A stretch of 64,000 nucleotides of DNA, taken from NCBI GenBank assembly GCA_948567375.1, contig OX419762.1:31253465-31317464 (forward strand), given 5' to 3'. Positions 47,880-56,365 of this stretch are shown here, piece after piece. How positions within the stretch are numbered: the stretch's first letter is position 1; each line of letters starts with the position of its first letter. Both the position numbers and the translations under genes were made by a program. The DNA is from Lunularia cruciata. Its lineage: Eukaryota; Streptophyta; Marchantiopsida; Lunulariales; Lunulariaceae. The notes beneath the pieces are model-generated. The model was not told where the DNA came from. It saw nothing but the letters and a program-made list of their open reading frames with translations, and made no database searches.

Positions 47880-48885
47880 GATACCTCTGGATACCACACT
47901 CATTGCTTGGCAGTATCCAGTAGAGGGGATATGCCTATTGGAGTTGTTTGGTGGGATCAGCACCGGACTAGCTGCGGTGTTACAGGCGGGTATTTGAGTA
48001 CAGAGGTACTTGTATGTAGAGAGAGATGAGACTGCTAGGCGAGTCACTCTACATCATGTGGCACACTTGGCCTATCGGTATCCGGAGTTATTATTGATGT
48101 CAGCAGTCAAAGGTTACCAGAAGGCCTTACCAGGAGACATTTCCTTATTGGGGGCGCATGACCTAGAGAGACATGGGCCTATTCACTTGGTGATTTTTGG
48201 ATGGCCATGTTAGGGACATACACGTGCGGGCCGCGGTTTGGGTCTTTAGGATCCTTGTTCTGGTGTGTTTTGGGAGATGTTACGTATACTACAACATCTC
48301 CAAGTTCATCAGTCTATTTCTCCAGCTTACCTTTTGGAGAACGTTCCATTGATGGGTGATTCTCGCACTAGAGTGGTGGCAAGTACACATCATATCCATT
48401 CATGGATGGGACCTGCTGTATTGTTAGATGCAGCCAGAGTGGGATCACGGGCTCATCATCTTTGTCTTTGGTGGACACACCTCTTACCCAGAGAGGTTCT
48501 ACAGTGTAGTTATGATGGGATTTAGCAACTAGACCACATTCTTGTTGATGATATCTTGGATGTTGGACGTCAGTCTCAGACAGTGGTAGTGGCTGATAGG
48601 TCACCTATGGCAATGGTGAACCTAGTTGGACAGCCTAGAGTTGCATTTCCCACACTCATGAGTTTCCCAAGCTCTCATGCTTTTCAAGAGAGAGGACCTG
48701 GACTTGTTTGGGACTCACAGTTACAGCATTTGGTGGAGCCCAATGCTGATGAGAGAGAGCGGGCGATGGGTTTTTGCACCAGTATTACCGCTGTTCCAGC
48801 AGTGTCAGAGGCATCTAGGTGTCAGGTGTTAGGTCAGGCTATGGACCCGAACTGTTTGACCTAGATTGTGAGCCTTGGCTTGGCA
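47880..48885 (+). pseudogene. C5 cytosine DNA methyltransferase domain inside C pol
   Basis: In the same frame as protease and reverse transcriptase, the C5-methyltransferase blocks follow in canonical order. Motif I, LELFGGISTG (47938 on), binds the methyl donor. Motif IV, FGWPC then a stop in place of Q then GH (48196-48219), carries the catalytic Cys. An AGRGLG stretch follows. Motif VI is LLENVP (ENV at 48337-48345). A VIII-like block, VGSRAHHLCLWW, is near 48440. Motif IX/X-like sequence is ERERAMGF (48760-48783) and VLGQAMDP (48829-48850). The span of about 330 residues fits a complete catalytic domain with target-recognition region between VIII and IX. Stops are at 47998, 48211, 48250, 48523 and 48862. 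It would have methylated cytosine in DNA; the present copy is dead. Confidence 0.85.
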
Positions 48886-49320
48886 GAGCAGCGTAGGATG
48901 CGCTTGATAGGCATCACCACTCGGACACTTGTGAGCCTTGTGCCTATCAAGACGATTCAGGCACATGCTGGGGGCGATGGACCGAGTGGACAGGGTATTC
49001 TTGGGACACATCCAGTAGCTACTAGGGAGAGTGGTCTACTTGGAGTCCATCCAGGTGAGCGTGGGCTACTTGGATTACACCCTTGGTCCACATGGGATGC
49101 AGCTAGAGGACGTGTGGAGCTTGCAGCCAGAGTGGAGGGAGTTTTTCACACAGAGGTTGAGACCTCTAGTGGTCGGAAGCATGACACTATTGCTCCCAAG
49201 GGCCCAGTGTAGCAGCCAGTCAGTACGTCTTCGACTCCTACTACAGTTACAGAGGATACTTGGGAGCCAGATCTTGGACCCAAGCTTACTGGAGAGGAAA
49301 GACGGAGGGTTTAGAGGTTC
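48886..49320 (+). pseudogene. C pol linker between methyltransferase and reverse transcriptase
   Basis: About 140 codons, mostly open (48868-49212), with three related segments GLLGVHPG, GLLGLHPW and ILGTHPV suggesting a short internal repeat. No known domain. It leads into EERRRV and the reverse transcriptase. Confidence 0.5.
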
Positions 49321-50340
49321 TTGAGGAGTCACACGAGTTGTTTTGCCTTCAACATGAAGGATTTGGGTGCTCTGAAGGGACCAAGTATACGGATTGAGCT
49401 GACTAGCGACACACCAGTTTTCCGACGTCCTTATTGATATAGTGATATGGAGAGGACATTGATTCAGAGCCGGAGTAGTGACCTTTTTGAGGCTGGTTTG
49501 GTGGAGATTTCACATGGAGAGTATGCATCAATGACAGTGATGCTAGCCAAGAAGGATATGCATGGCAACTATACAGATAGGCGGATGTATGGAGATTACC
49601 GTCCTATCAACCGATAGACCAAGGCTGATCGGTATGCCATGCCTACACTGGAGGAGATTTTTGATGCGATTGGGCACGCAAAGGTCTTCAGTACTTTGGA
49701 TCTTCGAGCGGGATATCATCAGTTGCCGATCAGGGAGGAGGATAAGTCCAAGACAGCATTTTGGGCTATTGATCCTCACGGCAAGGATGTGTTATATCAG
49801 TGGAGGTTCTTACCATTTGGGTTGAAGATCGCTCCCGCTAAGTTCCAAAGGGTCATGGATAGGATCCTAGCTGGATTAGATTTTGCTTGATGCTATATTG
49901 ATGACATTTTGGTTTATAGCACTATTGTGGAGGAGCATGAGAGACAGTTGTTGGAGGTGTTTGAGAGGTTGAGATCTCATGGACTCAAATTACATCTTGG
50001 GAAGTGTAGGTTCTTCCACGAGCAGGTTGAGTATTTGGGTCACACTATCTACCCCGGAGGACTTGGTGTCCAGCAGACCAAGGTGGAGGCTATTGCACGT
50101 ATTCCTCGGCCTACGGATGTGAGCAGAGTGCAAGCATTCCTTGGGTTGGCAAAATTCTATCGCCGCTATGTTAGAGGATTTAGTGCCATTGCCAAGGCCT
50201 TGACAAAGCTGACCAAGCTTACACAGGAGTGGTGTTGGGGAGATGAGCAGGAGAGAGCTTTTGTAGAGCTCAAGGAGAGGTTGACATCTGCTCCTATTTT
50301 GAGGAGACCGATCAGGGACGACCATTTTAGGTTCACACTG
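49321..50340 (+). pseudogene. C reverse transcriptase
   Basis: Same frame. Blocks: VMLAKKDMHGNY, MYGDYRPINR, YAMPTLEEIFDAIG, STLDLRAGYHQLPI, FLPFGLKIAPAKFQRVMD, and the catalytic YIDD at 49894-49905 (YIDDILVYS) just after a stop at 49888-49890. Then KCRFFHEQVEYLGHTI and FLGLAKFYRRYVRGFS. It is a Ty3/gypsy type. The RPINR version and the tail differ from B, E and A. Confidence 0.9.
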
Positions 50341-51060
50341 ATTGGAGTATGTTGGGGCTTGGAGCGGTGCTCACCCAACATGATGATGAGGAGAAGGAGT
50401 TTGTGGTGGCCTATGCTAGTCGCTCCAACAATTCAGTGGAGGCAAAGTATAATTCATATGAGGGAGAGTGCTTGGCAGCAGTTTGGGCAATAGAACATTT
50501 CCGATGTTACCTATTTGGTAACCCCTTCACTCTCATCATTGATCATCAGCCGTTGAAATGGTTGATGGAGCCCGACAAGCTTTCAGGGAAGCTTGCATGA
50601 TGGGCTCTGATTTTACAAGAGTATGATTTACGATTGTTCACAGACCTGGAGTGGTGAACCGTGATGCAGATGGGTTGAGTAGAAACCCATGTCCCAGCCA
50701 GCAGGATTAGACCGGAGCACGTTAGCATGGTGAGACAGATGAGGAGATGGTGCCAGGTTGGCATGCATCGGCCTTTCTGTGTATATTTGTAGAGGCTTTG
50801 GTGGTATCTCTCTCAGCACATACAGGAGGATTTATTGAGGTCACAGATCCAAAGAGTGAAGATATTGGTACAGTTCAGCGAGACATTCATGATGATGTCT
50901 TAGTGATGGACTATCTTTGCACTAGTGTTGTGGGTGGCACAGTTGGGGCCAAGGAGAGAGACCGTGTTCTTCAGCAAGCCAAACGGTTCAGATTGGAGGG
51001 TAGACACCTTTTGTGTGTATGGGAGGATGGTAGAGTGCGAGTAGTACCACTTCCATCACA
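50341..51060 (+). pseudogene. C RNase H and spacer
   Basis: A shift near 50340 moves RNase H to another frame (50349-50600): LGAVLTQHDDE, SYEGECLAAVWAI, FTLIIDHQPLKWLM. A second shift follows. 50747-51070 is an open spacer before integrase. Confidence 0.8.
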
Positions 51061-52020
51061 GAGACCATAGTGGTCCGTCATGCTCATGAGGAACTAGGAA
51101 ATTTAGGAGTAAAGCGTACATATAGCTTACTCCAGAGTCATTATTGGTGGCGCGGTATGTAGACCAAGGTATAGTAGTTTGTTGCCAGATGTGTGGTTTG
51201 TGACCAAGTTAGAGCATCATTCAATGCTCCTACGCCACAGTTACACCCATTACCTATCATGGGATTGGGTTACCGTTGGAGTTTGGACTTTGCCGGACCT
51301 TTACTGCTGACTGTGAGACATCATCGGTATGTTTTGGTGATGGTGGAGCACTTCTCCAAGTGGATTGAGTTGGTGGCACTTCTTGACAAGTCTAGTGAAG
51401 GGACAACTTACTCGTTCTCGGATCGAGTTCTTAGTCATTTTGGTGCACCAGCTGAGGTATTGACTGATCAGGGTACAGAGTTCTTGGAGGAGTTTCAGGT
51501 CTTGTGTGACAAGGCTTTGATTGATCATCGTACTACATCCCGAGATCACCTTGAGGCAGATGGCTTAGCAGAAAGAGTGGTTCAGTCGGTGAAGAGAGGA
51601 TTGCAAAAGTATGGTTTGCAGAGAGGCCACTTGGGAGATTGGGATCTCTAGTTACCTTGGTTGGCCATGGGCTATCAGTTCAGCCGGCAAGCCTCCTTAG
51701 CATCCTTCTCTCCATACTTTATACTCTATGGAAAAGATCCAGATTTACCTGCAGCCATTCGTTGAGATGCTATTGTAGTTTTGGACTTGGATGACCCCAA
51801 TGTATGGATGAGCGCATGTTCTCAGCGGGCAGAGATCTTTCGGAGAGTGATGCCAATGGCCTTTGAGAACTTGGCAATTGCTTTGCATAGAGATACTTTA
51901 CGCTATGCTACCATTCGAGGAGGAGGTTATAGACCCTTGATCCGTCAATTTCATCCAGGCGACTATGTATATCTACAGTAGACAACACCGACGACACTTG
52001 ATGTTTCTACAGGCCGCACT
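51061..52020 (+). pseudogene. C integrase
   Basis: Back in the pol frame. The catalytic core has Asp (RWSLDFAGP, codon 51286), Asp (VLTDQGTEF, codon 51466) and Glu (DGLAERVVQ, codon 51571), with 34 residues between the last two, so DD35E is complete. Open stretches are 51193-51651 and 51781-51981. The zinc-binding start (51061-51192) is broken. The C-terminal part, RQFHPGDYVYL, is the usual beta-rich region. Confidence 0.88.
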
Positions 52021-52023
52021 ATC

Positions 52024-52323
52024 TTGAGAGTGCGTGAGGTTTTTCCATCTGGAGTCCTTGTGTTAGAAGGACGTTATGGTGTTGTTTGGAAGGATCATGT
52101 GCGCAATTGTGCGCCATGCCACCTTCCAAACATTGATGGTACTATGGACCCAAGCTTGGCACTTGTACGTGCAGGCTTGAGGTGTATGTTATGTGGCTCT
52201 TCTGGTGGAGCTGCTACTATGTTAGTGTGTGATAGCTGTTCGAGAGGATGGCATATGGCATGTATGACTCCTCCCCTCACGGTGGTTCCTCAAGGACAGT
52301 GGTTATGTCCTAGATGTACTTGA
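52024..52323 (+). pseudogene. PHD finger at the C-terminus of C pol
   Basis: 100 codons without a stop. After the end of integrase (VFPSGVLVLEGR), residues 54-98 form a complete C4HC3 zinc finger: C54, C57, C69, C72, H77, C80, C95, C98, with the typical CDSCSRGWHMAC, PP and W93 of a histone-H3-reading PHD. It occupies the place of a chromodomain. Stop TGA at 52321-52323. All eight ligands are intact. Confidence 0.9.
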
Positions 52324-52492
52324 CCTGTAGCTAGTTCATTCTTTATATGGTATAGATTGCAGACAGGCGACTAACAATAGGGCTCCATAGCACCCGGCCT
52401 CTTGATCTTTGCCCATTAGAGGGTATACCATATACTTAGAGTAGATGGCTATCTGGAGTTAGAGGGACCTAACCGCCAGCTAGGGGGGCGAT
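52324..52492 (+). other. 3' untranslated part and polypurine tract of C
   Basis: Non-coding. It ends AGGGGGGCGAT right before the LTR start TGTGGCAC at 52493. The G-run is a likely polypurine tract. Confidence 0.6.
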
Positions 52493-53048
52493 TGTGGCAC
52501 TTTAGAGTCTATGTATGACTTATGTGTGAGTTGTGTTTTTATAGTGTATGATGTTGACAGCGATGTATGTTGTGTAGCGATGTATATACGCACAACAGCT
52601 ATCACGCCATTTGTAGTTCCGCATCTAGCTGCTCGGACACTGGAGTTCCAGTGATAGTAGTTAGAGTTATTCTAGTAGTTTCTCAGGGACTACTTTCCGA
52701 CAATCTGATTTGGTGTTCGGGGTACTGACTTCACGGTGGGGCCCACTGTCACTTTGCACCATTTGCACCGTCGAGTGTGCCGTCAGCGGGACCGTTAGGG
52801 TTCTAGTGCTAGCTCGAGTCCAGGGAGTATAGTTTTGAAGTGAGCTCCAGAGAGCTCACTTCTCTGATGTTGAGCCTTCGAGTTCCTGGCTATGGTGGAC
52901 AGAGGCCGGCGAGCGTCACCTGGATTCTCTATGCTTGAGTGGGTGTGGCTTGACTGTAATCAGTGCCCAGTTGTTGGCAGTTTTTAGAGTAACATATCAA
53001 GTACTGATCTAAGTTGAGTTGAGTTGAGAGTGTTAAGCAATCTGATTA
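52493..53048 (+). mobile_element. Full 3' LTR of C
   Basis: About 556 bp, TGTGGCACTTTAG to CAATCTGATTA. The final CA seen at 43665-43666 is missing here, where the next LTR piece starts. The U3 start follows the G-rich tract. Confidence 0.85.
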
Positions 53049-53049
53049 T

Positions 53050-53154
53050 TGTGGCACTTTAGAGTCTATGTATGACTTATGTGTGAGTTGTGTTTCTATA
53101 GTGTATGATGTTGACAGCGATGTATGTTGTGTAGCGATGTATATACGCACGACA
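53050..53154 (+). mobile_element. First 105 bp of a second C LTR (right end)
   Basis: It matches 52493-52597 with two differences and stops at ACGACA. It directly abuts the preceding LTR end, a head-to-tail LTR-LTR join such as two-LTR circles have. Confidence 0.88.
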
Positions 53155-53245
53155 ATATAATAAAGAGAAGGTGCTCCCTTGGAGCATTGAATTTTTGAGT
53201 GTGCAATCTGTATTTTCTCTCTTCTCTTGTCCTCGGAGTATTACA
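53155..53245 (+). mobile_element. 3' LTR of forward B, last part
   Basis: It matches 37357-37446, starting with the ATAT duplication and ending GTATTACA. The B target duplication TGTTT follows. Confidence 0.93.
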
Positions 53246-53735
53246 TGTTTCCACAAGGAACCAAAACAAAGAAGAATGAGCAATTGGTCATAGCAAGACC
53301 GAGTAAAGTGGAAGGCAAAGATGATAGCTTGGAAGAGGTTACTCTAAAGGTACAAAGATCAAGACTTCAAAGTAAGGTGTTGGTTGAAGATGCACCAAAG
53401 CAAGCAGCTAGTAAAGGCAAAGATGAGGAGGAAGAAGAAGATTTTGGGAAAGTAGTCTACTTGTCTAAGATTGTCTGTCCATTGCTATGGATATTGAAGA
53501 AGAAGGAAGAGATGAGGAAGGATCATTTGGAGGTAAAGGATGAACTATAGGTTGTGAAGTATTTGAGTTAAGAGATTGTGCAATTGAGTGAGAAGTTAAT
53601 TGAAGGAGAGAAGCAAGCTTAAGCACTTTTGGTGGACAAAGTACTATGAAAGAAGAGATTTCAGGACTTGCATGAGTCTTAAGAGATTTTGAAAATTCTG
53701 AAAATATTGAAGACAATCACTTCAAACAAGTTGGC
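53246..53735 (+). pseudogene. A-LTR coiled-coil ORF copy 3, second part, truncated
   Basis: It resumes the ORF cut at 36706: FPQGTKTKKNEQ, then EEEEDFGKVVYLSKIVCPLL (compare 57363-57610), followed by broken coiled coil to about 53735. There it is joined to pol. The remaining roughly 1.7 kb of the LTR is missing. Confidence 0.7.
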
Positions 53736-55597
53736 AGGATACACTGCTCTATTTATAGAGTACTTGGATGTATTTGCCTAGTCGATTGATCAAATGTTGG
53801 GTATTCCATGCCAATTTGGAGTACATCAGATTGATCTAGTTGAAGGTGCAGGTCCGGTGCATCAACAACAATATCAACTGAACCCAAAGTACTCACTCTT
53901 GGTGAAAGATGAAATTGACAAATACTTAGGGGCTGAAATACTCTTTCCTATCTTGAGCAATGAGTGGGTGGACCCATTGTCATTTTTCTAAAGAAGAAGA
54001 CTAGGAAGATTTGAGTGTGCCAAGACTTTCACAAATTGAATGTAGTCACAAGAAAGGATCATCATCCCTTACCTTTTACCAATACAATTTTGGACCAAGT
54101 AGCTGGTCATCCTTGCTATAGCTTTCTTGATGGATTTTCAAGCTATAATCAAGTATAAATTTGAGAAGAAGACAAGGACAAAACCATATTCATTATCAAT
54201 TGGGGCACTTTTGCTTACAATCAAATGCCCTTTAGGTTGTGTAATGCTCTCGCTACTTTTTAGCATATGATGAAATGCAATCTCCAAAGATTTTTTGCAC
54301 AAATTTGTGGAAGTCTTCATTGATGATTTTTGTGTTTTAGGGCAAAGAGAAGTACAGTTAGATTACCTTTGCCAAACTTTTGAAAGCTGTCATTTTGCCA
54401 GCTTGTTATTACACCTGAAGAAATGCTTCTTTGCAATGAAGGAAGGTATTTTTGGGGGCATGGGGTCTCAAGCCAAGGTATTGAAGTTGATGTCAAGAAG
54501 GTGAAAGTCATCTCAGCCTTGGAATCCCCTAAAACATTTAGGAGTTGAAGGCCTTCTTGGAACATGTTGGATACTATAGACTCTTTTTACAAACTATGCA
54601 ATGCTTGCTGCACCCCTAACAAAGCTTCTGAAGAAGTCCAAAGACTACTTGTGGGAAGTAGAACAAGAAGAAGCTTTCCAAGTATTGAAGAAGAAACTAG
54701 TTGAAGCACCAATTATGAGGGTCCAAAATTGAGATGCCTCTTTTCATGTGTATGTGGACACTTTGTCCATGACAATCAGAGTTGTTTCAAGTCGGAAGGA
54801 CAAGAAGAAGAAAAACTACCCAATTTACTATGCCAACCAACAACTTTCAATTGCAAACCAGAATTATTCAACGATTAAAAGAGAAGCACTCGGAATGGTG
54901 TATGCTTGCAAATGGTTTTTCCACTATTTATTGGGATATAGGTTTGTCTTTTATGTGGACCATTATGCTCTACAACATTTGGTAAAGAAGGTAGATTTGT
55001 TTGGGTGAATTGCAAGGTGGATCTTGTTGTTACAAGAATTCACATACACTATACAAGTTAGGAAAGGAGCTTCACATACAAATGCAAAATTGTTATCCAG
55101 GTTGGAAACTCAAGACAAAGACTTGGAAGTTGATGATCAATTTCCTTCAAAGAGCTATTTCATTTGATGGCAATACAAAGTACAAGGTATGCGGCAAAAT
55201 ATCACTATCTGCATACTTGCCATTGTTTTGAGGGACTAAACCCAAGGTAGAGGGCAGTCTTCCTCAGGAAGATGGGACCATACTAGCTAAAACACAACAT
55301 TTTTTTAAAAAATAGGCAGAGACAAAGTATTTTGGAGATGCTTGGAGGCATGCAAAGTCAAAGTAGTAATTGAATCCTTACACTTGGAAGCATTAGGAGT
55401 ACACTATGCCTTGAAGAATACTATAAAGAAGATTCTTTCATTGGGGTACTAGTTGCCTACAATGTACAAGGACACTCACGCCCATATCCACAATTGTGAT
55501 GCCTATCAAAGAACAAGAAAGCAGATGGCTACTTCTCAATGGCCTTTGAGACCAATTTTTCCATTAGCTCTATTCAAGAAATGCCCACAAAGCTAAA
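53736..55597 (+). pseudogene. A pol: reverse transcriptase, RNase H, integrase start
   Basis: NPKYSLLVKDEIDKYL and SNEWVDPL begin the reverse transcriptase. DHHPLPFTNTILDQVAGH, then the catalytic FIDDF (54316-54330) and NYSTIKREALGMVYA (RNase H) with FVFYVDHYALQHLV. An integrase zinc region (HIHNCDAYQRTRKQM, near 55486-55530) is cut off at PLALFKK. The RxDHHPLPF and FIDDF forms are like the Athila/Tat branch, not chromoviruses. Gag, protease and the integrase core are absent. Confidence 0.8.
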
Positions 55598-55784
55598 GGT
55601 TGGTGGTTTTGGTTTTGTTATATTTTGAAGAAGGATTGTATAGTCAAAGTAAAATTGAACCCAAATTGTGAAATGAAGGAGAATCATGTCTTCGGGTTGA
55701 ACTCAAAGTAATTTACTTTGTGTCAAGAAAAGAAGAACTCGGATCTGATTTATCACTTGATTTATCTGATTTATCTGATTTATC

Positions 55785-55842
55785 TTGGTTTGATCACCCC
55801 AAGGCAAAGTAAAGCAACTTTGCCTTGGGGTGATCAAACCAA
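55785..55842 (+). repeat. Perfect 26-bp inverted repeat with 6-base loop
   Basis: Arms 55785-55810 and 55817-55842 are exact reverse complements around AAAGCA. Just upstream TGATTTATC occurs four times in tandem (about 55748-55785). The 5' LTR (near 35165) has only one arm. Confidence 0.92.
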
Positions 55843-56365
55843 TGCAAAGATAGAGTAACAACTTTCCTTTGGGTTTGCCAACCAAGAACATACAAGCAAA
55901 AAAATAGCTAAGGTGTGAGTGGGATAAAATTGGCAATGATAGGAGGAATGCAGGCAAAATGTGTGATTATCAAGTGAAGAGTGACTAAAGAATGACCGCA
56001 CAGCAAAGAACTATAAAACTGATACTTTGTCAAGGCAATTTTGAAATATCATGCAAGTATCCTATGCCACTAAGTAGTCATCCCACAATAGTGCATGTTA
56101 CAAAGCCAGCCAAGAGTTTGATGTTTGAGAATTATGAGGGAAGTTAGAATTTCATGTCCAAGAGATGGAAGAAATATCTTCCAAATACCAAGAGTGAGAT
56201 TGCACGATGCCAATGTGAAGAGGGGGGGGGGAGAGGGAAGAGTCCACCACTCATAATTACAAATCCTGTGATTCAGAGGTAGATGTTATAGAAAGGATCA
56301 AAGTCTTGAGTAGACTTTGGATCACATTTCTAACCTGGAACTGGAACTTGAGTTTTCTAGGTTTC

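Larger units (their letters stand above)
43215..53154 (+). mobile_element. Family C Ty3/gypsy element with DNA methyltransferase, circularly permuted
   Basis: It is inserted in the B 3' LTR with a 4-bp duplication ATAT (43211-43214 and 53155-53158). The left end is an LTR that starts in its middle (43215-43666). Then come a leader, gag, protease, methyltransferase, reverse transcriptase, RNase H, integrase, PHD finger, a full LTR (52493-53048) and then the first 105 bp of another LTR (53050-53154). The right-end piece and the left-end piece make up one LTR, lacking only two bases. Gag and pol are broken by stops and a few shifts. Confidence 0.88.
36707..53245 (+). mobile_element. Family B chromovirus, forward, complete, split by C
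   Basis: LTRs are at 36707-37446 and 42564-43214 plus 53155-53245. The flanks TGTTT (36702-36706 and 53246-53250) match perfectly. It has a primer binding site, gag, protease, reverse transcriptase, RNase H, integrase and chromodomain in the usual chromovirus order. The LTR pair differs by roughly 3% by my reading. Stops and shifts make it non-autonomous, but it is the least worn B copy here. Confidence 0.93.

Noticed and set aside
49543-49779. Minus-strand reading of 78 codons
   Set aside because: It is a shadow of the C reverse transcriptase.
55598-56365. An internal leader of a second A element
   Set aside because: It matches the start of the 5' LTR at 34969 and of the solo LTR ending at 29159, so it is the start of the 3' LTR.
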